This document shows positions 23,301 to 36,076 of a stretch of DNA of 64,000 nucleotides, piece by piece (within the stretch, counting starts at the first letter, position 1; each line of letters begins with the position of its first letter). The stretch comes from Monosporascus cannonballus (lineage: Eukaryota; Ascomycota; Sordariomycetes; Xylariales). The DNA is taken from contig QJNS01000159.1 in assembly GCA_004154925.1 (NCBI GenBank), forward strand, positions 1 through 64,000. The letters are read 5' to 3'. The position numbers and the translations under genes are program-made. The notes under the pieces are model-generated. The model made no database searches. It was given only the letters and a program-made list of their open reading frames with translations, and was not told where the DNA came from.

Positions 23301-23898
23301 CTCCCCCTGTCTACCGCCGTCTCTCATTCTCGAACGAACAAGCCCGAGTATACCACGAATCGTTCGAGATTGAGTGGTTGACCGACTTTCCTACTGCATT
23401 CCTACGAGCGGTACGCTGGCCTCAGACGCTTAGGCCGAAATTGGTCTTGTTTGCGCCGGCGTCGCTGCCGGAACTTGGCCTTACGGGCTTCGTTGAGAAA
23501 TCTTCGTCGATCCGCTTCTACTATTTCAAAACAGGGGTCCCGTATTCGATAAATGAAACCCCAAGGACCCCCGCTGTCATTGTAGTGCAACACTTTTGGA
23601 GAGTCGAGTATCTTCATCTTCTAAAAGGGCCTTGCTTCGGTCGGACTGCTTTGTCTCGTCTCGTCTTTGTTATTGACGGGACTAAGGTTGGTCGGTCGGT
23701 CAGCTGTTCACAATGGCGGCTCAGAACAAGTTTGTCTCTCCCCCTCATCTCCCTCATTCCCTAGCCTACGTCCAGACCCAACCTCGATCTTGTTGCTGCG
23801 GTAGCGTTGCGCTTGCGCCCCACGACTTTTGTCTGCACGCCGATGGTTTCTGACCCGCCTGCTATCATATTTGAGAGAGGAGAGAGCGTCTGCTGACC
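20325..23898. other. Long intergenic region with an assembly gap
   Basis: 3.6 kb with no gene that I can support. It holds ten N (21055-21064). From about 23,000 it becomes C/T-rich leader sequence of the Cla4 gene. A frame at 23,258-23,764 has no family motif and probably lies in the 5' UTR or promoter. A Cys-containing frame near 20,830-21,020 was not recognised. Confidence 0.4.
21041..21110. other. Assembly gap (21055-21064) between G14 and C14 runs
   Basis: Fourteen G (21041-21054), ten N, 32 bp of unique sequence, then fourteen C (21097-21110). The layout resembles the gap near 10.5 kb. Confidence 0.9.
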
Positions 23899-26573
23899 AT
23901 GGCCAACCCCGGCAGTGCCTATTCAAACGGCCAGTTCATGAACCCTGGCCCTGCACCCCGTCCCCCAACCGATAGACCACGCCTGCAGTTGACTCCTAAT
24001 ACTAACCTTCCCGGAAGCATGGTCAGCTCGCCTATCACCCGTACGGCTACCTCGACGTATACCGGATCTACTATCTCGCTACCGTTAGCTCGCGAACGGT
24101 CTAACATCGCCGATGGAATGGGTGGAGTTGCCGTCATCAAGGAGGGCTGGGCCCAGGTCAAAGAGAGTAGGAATTTCATCCAGCCCTGGAAGCAAAAGTA
24201 CCTCATTCTGCGCAAAGAATCCCTTGATTTCCACAAGACCGAGGGCGGCAAGATATCTTACACGCTCTATTTGAAGGACGTGGTCAATGTTGGACGAGTC
24301 GAGGCAGCCGGCACAATGTTCGAGATTAAAAGACATCCCAATGGGGCGTCGAATAGTCCCGGCGACGATGATGGCCAGTTGAAGACGCTCCATATCAAGG
24401 TTAAGAGCGACGACGACCTCTACGACTGGATAGACCTTCTATATGGAAGATGTCCAACGATGGGTGGCGTGAGCAACCCGACCAACTTCTCTCATGCGGT
24501 CCATGTCGGCTTTGACCCCCAGACAGGGCAGTTTGTCGGGTTACCGGCCGAATGGTCTAAGCTGTTAAACTCGTCTGCCATCACTAAGGAGGACTACGAA
24601 CGAAACCCCCAAGCCGTCTTTGAAGTTCTGGATTTCTATTCGGATCTCACCAAGAGGGCAGAGAATCCACAACAATACCCAAGTCTTACTCCTACACCTC
24701 CGCCAGGCTCTCAGCAGAACAAACAGCTTGGGTATGCTACCGGTAACTCGGTTGCGCCGCCACGTCCGTTACAGCCTTCCCAGCAGCGCAGCAACAACTT
24801 CCCGACAACCCCACCACAGCAATCTGGCCAACCTCCGCGGCGACCATCACCGCCAGAGACTACCTTGCCGCTCCGACAGCAGATGTCCAATTCACCACAA
24901 AACTATGCAGCTCAGGATGCCGCACGAGAGGAACAGCGCAAGAGGCAGCTCGAACTACAGAGGCAAAGAGAAATCGACGAACAGAACCGCCGCGACTTGG
25001 AAGCCTACAATGCATCCCTGCCGACGAAGAAGGTACCTTTGGCTCAGCAAGAGCTTGGTGGATATGGCGAGTCTTCATCTTCTCCTGCCGCAGACCGCTA
25101 TAACCCGAGTCGGGCAGCGCCTCCCGCGCCGAAGCCATTGAATCAACAGGCTGGTAGTCTTCGCGCCCAACGGCCCGCTCCACCCGCACCCGGCTCCTCG
25201 ACATCTTCCCGGCCGGGCATCACGCAACAGTCGAGCTCTGCCTCCGCAGCCTCTTCCCGCGATCCTTCTGCTGGCCAATCAGCGCAACGAAGTCAACCCT
25301 CAACAACACAGAAGTACGCGAATAACGCGACTGGAGCTTCCCAAACGAAACCTAATGGCCCTAGCCAGGCTCAGCAGCAGGCACGCCTTCCCGCACAGGT
25401 GAAGCCGCTCAACGTACCTGCGAAACCATCACAGCAGCATCAAAATGACAGCGTTAAAGCTGCGGAGGCCGCTTTGACAGCCAAGCCCTCTGCAGCGGAG
25501 AGGAAGCAGGATGTGCGCATGTCAACGATGTCAGAGAAGGAGGTCATGGCTAAACTCGTCGAAGCCGTCTCGAAGGATGATCCCAACCTGTCCTACGCGA
25601 AACAAAAGAAGATTGGACAGGGTGCCTCAGGCTCGGTCTACGTGGCTAAGGTTAAAGAAGGTGCCGTTTCTCCGGTGGCCCGCGACGTGCTCCGAGCCCA
25701 TGGCGCCAGGGCCCAGGTTGCTATTAAGCAGATGGATCTGGCTCATCAGCCACGCAAGGAGCTCATCGTCAACGAAATTATGGTGATGAAAGACAGCAAG
25801 CACCGAAACATCGTCAACTTCCTTGATGCCTTCCTGCGCAACAATAACGCTGAACTGTGGGTCGTCATGGAGTACATGGAGGGCGGTGCTCTAACCGATG
25901 TGATCGACAACAACCCCGTCATCACCGAGGAGCAGATCTCAACCATCTGTCTCGAGGTAAAAAACCACATGCTTAGGCCAGACTTGACCATGGTAGCTAA
26001 CTTGACCCTAGACCTGCCGAGGTTTGCAACACCTACACTCCCAAAACATTATCCACCGCGATATCAAGAGTGACAACGTCCTCTTGGATGCCCGCGGTAA
26101 TGTCAAAATCAGTAAGATGCCCTCTAAATCGTGCGCGAGACCAGAAAACTGACCCGGCTCTAGCCGATTTTGGCTTCTGCGCCAAGCTCACCGAGACTAA
26201 ATCTAAGCGGGCCACTATGGTTGGTACGCCTTACTGGATGGCCCCCGAAGTGGTCAAGCAAAAGGAGTACGGCCCCAAGGTGGATATCTGGTCTCTGGGT
26301 ATCATGGCAATCGAGATGATCGAATCCGAGCCACCCTACCTCAACGAGGAACCTCTGAAGGCCCTTTATCTGATTGCAACCAATGGCACCCCCCGCCTCA
26401 AGAAGCCGGAGAAGCTTAGCAAGGAACTCAAAGCCTTCCTGTCCGTGTGTCTGTGCGTTGATGTTAAGAGTCGTGCTTCTGCGGATGAACTCTTGCAGCA
26501 CGATTTCCTGAAGCACGGTTGCCCTCTAGGAAGCCTCTCGGAGCTGCTCGCATTCCGAAAGCACGCCAAATAG
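23899..26573 (+). CDS. cla4: p21-activated kinase Cla4 (PH-CRIB-kinase), 855 aa
   Basis: Exons 23899-25956, 26012-26111 and 26164-26573. Domains in order: a Pro/Ser-rich N-terminus; a PH domain at about residues 79-184 ([25 protein letters not shown]); a CRIB motif at about 191-215 ([20 protein letters not shown]), which binds GTP-loaded Cdc42/Rac; a 340-residue Gln/Pro-rich linker; and the kinase from about 561. The kinase keeps all key residues: glycine loop GQGASGSV (573-580), AIK Lys 610, HRDIKSDN with D703, DFG 721-723 and GTPYWMAPE 740-748. The PH domain before the CRIB separates Cla4 from Ste20. It acts in polarised growth, septation and septin organisation, and in plant pathogens (Chm1) it is needed for infection. 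The second exon is only 100 bp. The start ATG follows a leader ending GACC. Confidence 0.96.
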
Positions 26574-27535
26574 GTGATTTATGGTTTAACTTCGTTATAT
26601 ACCCTCTTGACGCACATTTGTTGCTATTCGGATGCCATCGCAGATTGGTTCGTTGGCGACGATCACGGTGGTCTGGTGGAAGCTTTCCGGATCGTGCATG
26701 CTCAAAAACGGCGTTGGGGCGGTTGATAAATGACTTGCGTCGCGTATGCAAGGATGAGAAGACGTGGTCGCTACCTGGAGGGCATAGAACGGAACGTCAC
26801 GCTTCTCTCGGCTATGCGACATTGTATGTAAAGACGTCGCAGGGGGCCTGGGCTGGAATGACTCATGCTCCTCCCTCGCGCGGCGATGTCGACAAGGGAA
26901 ACTCCTTGGGGCTCCCGGCTGGCGGCTGCTTGCATTGGTGACGGTTCCAGAGGAAACGCATGTAATAATCCAGAATTGGCGATAATTCCACCGAATGAAG
27001 CACTTTTACGCATAGTTGGATTAGATGGGCATAGAAAGAATATGGTTGTTATCGTTGTGGACCGTGGGACGAGAGAGAAGTGTCGATCCGCCTGTGGGTC
27101 GGTGTCAGGTTGTCCTGATCTGAAGTGTATGTGCTTGTGATCCCTGTGGTTTGAATGCCTTTCCCCCGACTATCCGTGGCTGGGCTGCGTTGCTTGTTTC
27201 ATTGGATACCCAACGTACGTAACGGCTCTTTGTTAAGTGCAGGTTAGGTACATGGGGACCGCGCCCGTTTATCGTCTTACCATGCATGAGATGAGGTTCG
27301 GCAGCCGAGCTTGGTGGCTTGTGATGCTATTATCTCATCTTGAGTTTCACGTTTGGAATGTACCTCGTTGACTCGACATAGCAAATTCGACCTCGGAGCC
27401 TCAAGTACTGGCTACTTCTATATATACTCGCTTGACGTTCATTCCTTCTTTTTCATAAAATTAATTGGCAGACTTCCATCCATATAACCGCAAACATCAC
27501 CCGAGCTCCCACACCGTCTTGCGAGAGCCGATGTT
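26574..27535. other. Intergenic between two convergent genes
   Basis: Contains the 3' ends of Cla4 (plus) and of the type II membrane protein gene (minus). No further gene or repeat was found. Confidence 0.5.
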
Positions 27536-28844
27536 TTACGAAGAACCGCAGGTCTCCCAGCTGCCGTTCCCCATGTGCCCGGACTGGTGCCAGGCGGACA
27601 AGAGGTCGAGGGTGCGGGGGTCGATGCCGCGGTTGGCCTTGAAGAAGACAGTCTCGTAGGGGTGCACGTTGGTGCCGAAGTAGGCTCTGTCGAAGAGCAC
27701 GTCGCCGGCGCCGGCGCCAATCCCGACCTCGCTCTCGCAGTAGTCCCACCCCGATGGACCCCCGTGGAACGCCGTCATCATGGCGTCCACCTCGTACCCG
27801 GCCCCCCGGATCGCCGCCGTTGCCCCCACCTCGGCCCCTATCGCCACGTCCTTCTCGTCGTAGCATCCCTGCAGGGCAACCAGCCTCCCGCCGTCCCCCT
27901 CTGATTTGTCCTGCCGCGGGTATAGGAGGAGCTCCATGCCGGTCGAGTCCGTCGCCCAGATCATCGACTGGACGTGCATCTGCGGCCTGCAGTTCACCGT
28001 CATGCCCACAAGCTATTCGTCGAGTTTTGCCCCCGTTAGTAATCGCTAGTCACCTGTGTGGGACGGGGACGAGGGGGGTTTATCCGCCCAACCCGCCAGC
28101 TACCTATACCAGGTGGGAAGGGAGGACACTACTACGACTCACCTTGACTTTCTCCGTGACGCGGTCCAGGTACACGTCGCTCCAGCAGGCGCCGCTCCAG
28201 TATGGCACGAAGGGCCCGCGGACGCTAGCGTTGAGCAGGATAAAGCGGTCGTAGCCCTTCCACAGCCCGTCCTTGCGCAGCACCTCCCCGTGGGACCCGA
28301 GGTCGTAGCAAGTGTTGGGCCGCGAGACAACGCGCACGTTGGACCGGCCCCCCGGGATCAGCGTCGACGCGGCGTCGGTGGGCCCGTTGAGCACGAAGAT
28401 GAAGTCGGCGGCCCCGTGCAAGCCGTTGGCCACGAAGTACCGCAGGTTCTCGCGCGCGTTCTCCGTCTCCGAATACGCGTACAGGATCAGCGGCCGCAGC
28501 TTCTCCTTTTTCGTCTCCGTTGCCTTCTCTCCGTGACCGCCACCAGCTACGGCTGCGTCTGCGTCGTCAATAACGATGCTGCTTTGGGGGTGTCCGTCCT
28601 TGCCAATCGATGTCGCCCCCGGGCCCACCGAGTCTGCTAATACGGATGACTGGAGGTCCGTCCCCGCCGGGTCTCGATTCTTCAGAAGCTGATTAGCAGG
28701 TTGTGTACGCGGTTATGGAAAGGCTTTGCGGCCCGGGGCTTGTTTTACCGAGTAGGGCCCGCGGAGGTAGAATTCGAGCATGCCGTGCATGGCTACAACA
28801 GTTATGAGCACGAACAACAAACACGTCTGGCCCTGCGACCCCAT
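27536..28844 (-). CDS. Type II membrane protein of an unnamed fungal family, glycosyltransferase-like, 369 aa
   Basis: Exons 28844-28749, 28679-28143 and 28012-27536, all joined in phase 0. The first intron ends CTAATCAGCTTCTGAAG, and the second contains ATTACTAACG before its acceptor. The short first exon codes for one membrane segment near the N-terminus (residues 8-27, TCLLFVLITVVAMHGMLEFY), giving a type II signal anchor. A Ser/Gly linker follows, then a conserved body with LILYAYSETENARENLRYF, GAADFIFVLNG, RPNTCYDLGSHGEVL, RFILLNASVRGPFVPYW, VGMTVNCRPQMHVQSMIWA, and at the end FGTNVHPYETVFFKANRGID. I know this pattern from fungal hypothetical proteins but cannot name the family. The layout (N-terminal anchor, lumenal Asp/Asn/Cys-rich body) suggests a Golgi glycosyltransferase. 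The GC content is high. The frame is intact. Confidence 0.8.
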
Positions 28845-30476
28845 CTTGGACCACAACAACACCCGATGCTAGATTCACGAGGGCAGATCAGAGGCGTAGA
28901 CAGGATGGGGGTGAGTGAGTCCGGTGTTGTCTAGGTCTCTAACACTGGGTTTCCGGCGGAAATCTGTCTACCACGGAAAGATGCAACTGCACGATGTCGA
29001 CTCAAAGCCTAATCCCTCGTTTTGTAGATAGTATTAAACTCTAGGTGCTGGGGGACTCTCAACGTCAAGAGGGCGAGTTCCGGTGGCAAGTACAACCTAC
29101 ATGAAGCTTGGGTTCTAAACGAGCAGGAAGGAAGGACCCGGTGTCTCCTCGGGGCATTGATAAACCTTGTCGGGAGTTTATCTGCTTTAAGCTCTGGGGG
29201 TATATCGTGATGGTGATGAGAAAGGTAGTTGGAACGCTGCCGGCCAGAACTAAGGCTACGCCCAGACTAAACACTACCTACTTTAATATGCAGCCTTTTC
29301 CTCTTGCAGGGAGAAGAGCGGAAATTATGGTAGACGTCCTGCCGCTCTTCGATAGTGGGAAGAAGGGAGGAACTAGAATATGGAAGGAAGCCCCCGAGCA
29401 AGGTCCCTGCCGTCCCAAACTGATAGCCGGCGCTTCGAAACATCCCGAAGTAGCCAATACCCATTGTTTTCGCCGGCTTCCTTCTTTATTGACGAGAGAT
29501 AGTTATATCATCGCCATGAGAGAACACCCAAAGCCTCAGGGTCGTTGCCTTACAGGGATTCCGTATAGATAACATACGCATTACCATCCGGCGAATGGCC
29601 ACGAGTCGTCATTAAAACAAACCCCAATAATACCCAGCTACTGTGTTGCCCCCAAGGGCGACAGAATGGGTGGTGTTCTCCTCTTATTGGGTCAATATCA
29701 GATGAGATAGTTGCGGGCACCCTGGGCTCTCTGTTAGGAGTTGGGAAGATATGATAGCCAGAAAATTGCCAGTTACCCATCGTGAAGATGCCCGTGTCTA
29801 TCCATGTGGGCTCGACCATCGGGGTACTGCCATATATTTGCTAGAGTCTCACGGGAACCCGCAGCACAACCGAGTGACATGAAGCTCGAGTGTCCGAAGA
29901 TAAGGCTTGCCTGGAAGAAGGATGGCCATGCCTCGCTGCTCAGTATGGTTTTGTGTGATGGTATGCATAATTGCATAAATAACTACTCCTTAGTTATTCC
30001 TGCAGCAGAGCGGAGAAAGTCGAAAGCCCAGCCACAGCAGGAGCGGCGACTGCACTAGCCCCATTTAAGCTAGTACCATAGACGGAGCCGAAGGCCCGCA
30101 GGGCACAGGGGGACATTGACCGCCCCACATATTTGTGCTTCAGCCTCATGCTTCAATTATCCACAGAAGGAAGCCTCGCCGCGTCTCAACCTTGAAGTGT
30201 TCCATCAGAGTCGAAGGTTCCTTCAATCATTAACACCTACAGTCAACTCTTTGCGGCTATCAACCTCCATTTCGATCAAGGCCTGGATTTTTTTTTAATA
30301 CTCTTCGGATGAGATTCTGTCTCCGAGAACCCCTTCGACTTTGGAAATGATTGTCAAAGGTTTCTAGTCACCAATCGCGTCTTGATCGATTCACCGATTA
30401 GACCGCGACCGTCGTCCTTGTCTTTCCCTCACTTCACCATCGTCGGCTCCATTGCCTCCTCTACAGCGCATTCACC
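28845..30476. other. Intergenic, divergent promoter region of the membrane protein gene and ctr9
   Basis: 1.6 kb without recognisable gene. The last 200 bp before ctr9 are C/T-rich leader. Confidence 0.45.
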
Positions 30477-33400
30477 ATGTCAGCGACGCGCAATGGCAAT
30501 CTCAATGGCGCTTCGAACGGATCTTCCGCCAGGCTGCCAGTCAGCAAGCGATTCTCCGACATTCCGAGTGCCATTGATATTCCTGTCCAAGGAGACCAGG
30601 AAGATGAAGCCGTCGAGATCGATCTGGAGGACCTTGTCGATGACCCCTCCGAACTCTGTACCCTCTTCGAAAACGAGCGCGCTGCTCGCACATACTGGAT
30701 GACGGTTGCGCTTGCCTACGCCAAGCAGAAGAAGATCGATCATGCCATCGAGATGTTGATCCGCGCTGGCAATGCCATGCAGGACAATAACCCCAAAGAG
30801 AAGCTCAGCATCATCACATGTCTCTGCTGGATGTACCTATGGAAGAGCCGCGAGGCCCCACGTGTCGCTCCCGAAAATGTGCTGGCGTCCGAAGCCAAGA
30901 CTAAGGATTACTACCTACAGCATGCTACCTCTTCCCTTAACGAGGCGTCGCGAATCAACCCGGCATTCCCACCTCTTTTCTTAGCTCGTGGTGTCCTACA
31001 GCTTTTGAAGGCCTCCCTCCAAGCCCCTTCTAAAGCCGGCGCTGGCAGCATTGAGCAAGACAAGGCCGATCTGCTACGGAGCGCATTGAAAGCATTCGAT
31101 CAAGCGAGCAAGGTGTCACAGGGAAAGAACATGCTGGCGTTGCTGGGAAAAGCCAGGGCTCTCTTCTCGCTCGGGTCATATAGGGAATCCCTGGTCGCGT
31201 ATCAAGACGTTCTCAGGAGAATGCCTGACCTAGTAGACCCCGACCCTCGCATCGGCATTGGATGCTGCTTTTGGCAGCTCGGCTTCAAAGATGACGCGAA
31301 GCAGGCATGGGAGAGGTCCCTCGAGATCAATCCCGACTCAAAGGTCGCCAATATTCTTCTAGGACTCTACTACCTGGACGCTAGTGGCCGCGTCCCTCTG
31401 AACAGCCCAGACTTCGTTCGGCTTTACAAGAGGGCCATGACGGAGTACACCCAGAAGTCGTTCAAGATCGACAAGAGCCAGCCGTTGACTTGCGCCACTT
31501 TTGCCGGCTACTTTTTATCTAAAAAGGACCTTCCCCATGTTGAATCCTTAGCAAACAGGGCGATTCAATACACGGATGTGAACGCGATAGCGAGCGACGG
31601 CTGGTACTTGCTCGCTCGGAAGGAGCATTTCAGCGGCAATGTGGAGAGAGCTACCGACTACTACCGTCGCGCGGACGAAGCCAGGGGTGGGCTAGAGAGG
31701 GGTTATCTCCCCGCAAAGTTCGGTGTTGCTCAGCTCTCCGTCTTGAACAATGACCTCGGCGAAGCCAAGCTTCGCTTGGAGAAGATCATCCAGCCTAGCA
31801 GCAAGAACGAGCGTAACTATGAGGCCATGATTCTCCTCGGCACTATTTACGCCGAGGAGGTCTTCGCAAACCAGTACGCGGCTGTCAAAGAAGATAAATC
31901 GGCCGAGATCCGCAAGGCGATCGACTATCTGGAGCACGTCCGTACAGCTTGGAAGGACCCCAAAAAGCACCTGACGACGGATCCTGCAGTGTTGTTGAAC
32001 CTCGCTCGTCTCTACGAGACGGACCATCCAGAGAAAGCTCTTCAGTGCCTTCAGCAGGTCGAGCAACTCGAGATGGACCAAAAAGCAGCCTCGGAGTTCC
32101 CTACGGACGTTGATGCCGACGATGAAGCCGCCGTCCGGACCGCCCTGCGGAAGAAACTTCCGCCTCAGCTCTTGAACAATATCGGCTGCTTTTACTCGGA
32201 GGCTGAAAAATATGATCTCGCCAGTGAGATGTTCGAGGCCGCTTTAGGAGCTTGCATACGGATTGGAGAGAAGGACAGGGACATAGATGCGTTGATTACC
32301 AATATCAGCTTCAATCTCGGGAGGAGCTACGAGTCACGGGGTCTCACGGATCAGGCTGTCGAGGTTTATGAAAAGCTTGTTGAACGCCACGATGACTACA
32401 CGGACGCTCAAGCAAGGCTGGCGTACATCAAACTGCGCAAGAACCCGAACAAGGAGGGGCCCGATGCTGTCGCTAAGCTGTATCAGGACAACCCGTCCGA
32501 TCTCGAAGTTCGCGCGCTGTATGGCTGGTACCTTGGCCGCGTTAACTCTCGCAAGAAGTCCGGAAACGTTAATGAGGACCCCGAGTTACGGCACTACAAG
32601 CACACCCTGCAGAACTACGACAAGCATGATCGATATGCTCTGGTAGGGATGGGTAACATCTATCTCATGGCTGCCCGTGAGATGCGCCGGGAAACCGAGC
32701 AAGAGAAGCAGAAACGCTCAGCTGGTTACACCCGTGCAGTGGAGTTCTTTGATAAAGCTCTGCAGCTTGACCCGAAGAACGCTTATGCCGCCCAAGGCAT
32801 CGCCATCGCTCTGGTCGAGGACAAGAAGGATTACAAGGCGGCGCTGCCTATGTTTCTGAAGGTCCGAGAGACGGTCAAGGACGCCAACGTCTACATCAAC
32901 ATTGGTCACATATACGCCGAGTTGCGGCAATACTCGAAAGCCGTAGAGAGTTATGAGATCGCTTTGTCAAAGGAGGGCAAAGCTAACGATGCGGGCATTC
33001 TGGCGTGTCTTGGTCGCACGTGGCTAAACAGGGGTAAGCACGAGCGAAATTTGGATGCCATCAAGACCGCTTTGGGTTACGCCAAGAAGGTAAGACCCAG
33101 CCATCACTATGTTTATTTTCCAAGGCTGACTCGACCGTAGGCCCTCGAAGTTTCTCCTGACCAAGTCCACTTCAGGTTCAATGTCGCTTTCGTCCAGATT
33201 CAACAGGTCCAACACATTATCACTGTGCCGGAATCGCAGCGGACACTGCTTCAGCTGGAGGAAGCCTTGGAAGGGCTAGAAGCTGCAATCGTTGCTTTGG
33301 ACGAGATTGCCGCCCACCCCCAGCCACCATATCCGAAGGCAGACCTCGAACAGCGAGCTAGTATGGCTCGAAATACACAACGCAAGCAGCTGCGACGGCA

Positions 33401-34211
33401 AATGGAGAGTCAAAAGGAATATGAAGAAAAGAATAAGGAGAAACTGGCGGCCGCCGTAGCAGAGCGGAACGCTATGCTCAAGCGCCGAGAAGAAGAGCGT
33501 CAAAAGGCTCTAGCCCAGGAGCGAGAGCGACAGGAGAAGCTCCGCAAAGAGCGCGAAGAGATTCTTGCTCGTGATAGGCAGATCGCTGAGCAGCGTGCCG
33601 AGGAGGAGAAGGCTCGTATGCAGGCCGAGATGACCACAGACAGCGAGACCGGAGAGAAGGTTAAGCGGAAGAGGAAGGCGAGGCCCAGCGGAGAGGGCAA
33701 GCCAAGGAGCGGCCGACGCAAGAAGAAGGCCGAGGACGGCGAGGGGTCTGGTGAGGAGCGCCAACCCAAGAAGAAGCGCAAGCTCTCCTCCAAGAAGGAA
33801 TCCACAAAATACAAGTCTGCGGAGATCGTGGTCGATAGCGACTCTGACGAGGACGAGCTGGAGAGGGCCGAGAGGGCCCTGGAGAGAAAGACTTCGCCAC
33901 TGTCCGATGCCGACGATGCCTCCAGGACGGACGGCCGCGACCAGGACCGCGACGACAGGATGGACGTGGATAACGCGGCCAACCAGGAGGACGACGAGGG
34001 TGAGGATGATGAAGCTGATACCCGGCGGGCGCCGGCCAAACGGTCGAGGAGACGCGGCGTACTGGATGACAGTGACGAGGACGAAGATAAAGGTCCGGGC
34101 GCCGGCGCTGGCGCTGGCAGTGACGGTGAGGGTGAGGAGCCTGCCGCCACCGCCACGGCGGCCGCGGATACCACCATGGCGGACGCCGGCGATGATGACG
34201 ACGAGGAGTAG
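30477..34211 (+). CDS. ctr9: Paf1 complex subunit Ctr9 (TPR protein), 1227 aa
   Basis: Exons 30477-33089 and 33141-34211; the 51 bp intron starts GTAAGA and ends ACCGTAG. The protein starts with a short Ser/Asn-rich part and EAVEIDLEDLVDDPSELCTLF, then a long array of tetratricopeptide repeats from about residue 50 to 900 (for example NNIGCFYSEAEKYDLASEMF, INIGHIYAELRQYSKAVESY). From about residue 960 a charged coiled coil follows (REEERQKALAQERERQEKL), and the last 170 residues are acidic and Lys-rich with SDSDED clusters and KRKRK-type nuclear signals. This is the layout of Ctr9, the scaffold of the Paf1 complex, which travels with RNA polymerase II and supports H2B ubiquitination and H3K4/K36 methylation. 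Length is close to other filamentous fungi. Minus-strand frames over the acidic tail are codon shadows. Confidence 0.96.
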
Positions 34212-36076
34212 AGGGATATATCGTATAATTGTATACTCTGAGTACACTAGACTCAACGGCAAGCGTACGCGGTTCCAGATCTGCATTATATCATCGTTCG
34301 GCACCCGGAAGGGGTCGAGCGTGGGACAGCCTTGCGTAGAAATTGGATCAGAAATGATAATATATTACCAAGATAATTCCCGCCACCAGTGGGCTCCTCC
34401 AGGTTTTACTTCCCCTACCTGCGCCCCTACTGCTATGGGCTCTTCAGGAGACGGCCCAAATCGCCGAGAGTGAATCAAGCTCGAGGGCCTTTGCGATGGT
34501 CGCCTCGTATGCCATAACGAGAGCTTGGCTGCGCTGCCTGTTTCGCCTCAAGACACGTACGTATCTTCTCCTGATAGCGGCTATTGACCACCACGGGCGG
34601 CACAAGTCCCTTCTTCGAGTCCCCGTATCTACGGAGCAACAGATAACGCCGCTCCGTCTTGCGCGGTTTCTCTCCCGGACGGATGGCAGGTGCAACATGG
34701 CTGCAGTCAGGAGGCAAAGAACACTTTTTGGCTAAGAATCAACAGGACAATACGTTATGACGATCCATTTCCCCACCCGCGGTCCCGCATAGCTTCAAGG
34801 CGCGGTTCCATCGCTGGCAGCAACACCCAGTTCAAATTATACTCCGGAAAGAGTGTTGGGAACCAGCAGCGCAAAGATGTGTCGATGCTGACTCCTGAAC
34901 TGTCGGAGAACGCCGGTGGCTGATCATACACATTAGCCACGAGGATGTGTTGACCTTCTCACGATCCGGACAAGGAGACGATCGCGCCCACTAACTTAAG
35001 CCTCGATCCTTTAAACTGGAATTCTCTTGCCCGATGCCCAGGGGGGTACTGAGAACCCGGCCCCGGGCTCGTGTAAGCTGAGGTCTAGAATCTCAGCTGA
35101 ACTAGACCAAATAGGAACAGGGAATTAGTAGTGCAATTCAGTGAAAATGATGTCTTCAGCGTCTTCATCTTCGGCTCCCTTTCGCGTTATGGCGAAGAGC
35201 CCTCAAAAGTATTTGGGTCATAAACCTTGGAATATGACCAGTTTGGTCCTGCCCGGATTGGCGACAATCAAGGAGCAAAGAATATTCCTAGTCTACGTCC
35301 GAATAGCTGAGTAACATGGGCTAACGTCAGCTTAGGGGTCAGGTCAGGCGAATAGGAGATACCTATTTTGTTCGTATGGGCCGAATACAACCAATTGAAA
35401 CCTCCCGCACAGGGGTAAGCCGCCCGAATTCTATTTGCAAGCCCATATCTCTACCTTTACGAGGCTAAAACGGACGGTCGTCAGATGCTAACCCACGCCT
35501 GCCACGCCCATTTATACTACGAAAGGTCGGCTAATGGCTGACGTTGTTATCGATCTCGTCAGCCTTGAGAGCGGCAGAATATTTTGCGCCTCCCGCTGCC
35601 AACCTGACTCCTCATAACTAGGTGCACGGTATGGCGTTTCGATCTACCACCGCGCGAGATTACTTGGGACGTGAGCCTCGACTCATAAAGCCACAACTGT
35701 TGCTTAGTCGTGGGCTCACCGCTTCGGCATGTTTACCAGCGGCATCTTTGGTCCAGCGACATCTTTAGTCCAACGGCCTCTGCTCGCGCCGTGAACACAT
35801 TTTCCCGAATTTTGTCATGGGGCGATGTAAGATGAACCGTTGCTCGTGGACGGGCTGCCAAATAGGGGCGCCGCGAGCACCATGTCCCCCATCTTACAGA
35901 GCACTGCTGCCTCACCTTGCTGAAAAGGTGAGGTTTTTTTCCCGTCTATATAAGAACGATTACCATCGCCTTGTTTAGTGATGTTTCTTCTGGCACGCCT
36001 CAAAGCAGCCCCTCCCTATCGTCCTTTGTTATTACTTGCATATACTGAGACCTATACCTTTGAGCCGGGATCCAAT
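34212..36076. other. Intergenic upstream of the GH16 gene
   Basis: 1.9 kb with no gene that I can support. Near the right end are a hairpin (35911-35932, 8 bp stem, 6 base loop, followed by seven T) and a TATA box. Two imperfect copies of CCAGCGRCATCTTTRGT lie near 35,739-35,772. Confidence 0.45.
35947..35954 (+). promoter_or_regulatory. TATA box of the GH16 gene
   Basis: TATATAAG, 123 bp before the predicted start codon at 36077. Position and sequence fit a core promoter; the transcription start is not known. Confidence 0.5.

Noticed and set aside
33500..34304. Long minus-strand frames of over 220 residues
   Set aside because: They lie exactly opposite the acidic/Lys-rich tail of Ctr9 and read as Ser/Leu runs, typical shadows.
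35911..35939. Hairpin followed by seven T, like a rho-independent terminator
   Set aside because: Such terminators do not act on nuclear fungal genes, and it sits in a promoter region just before a TATA box.
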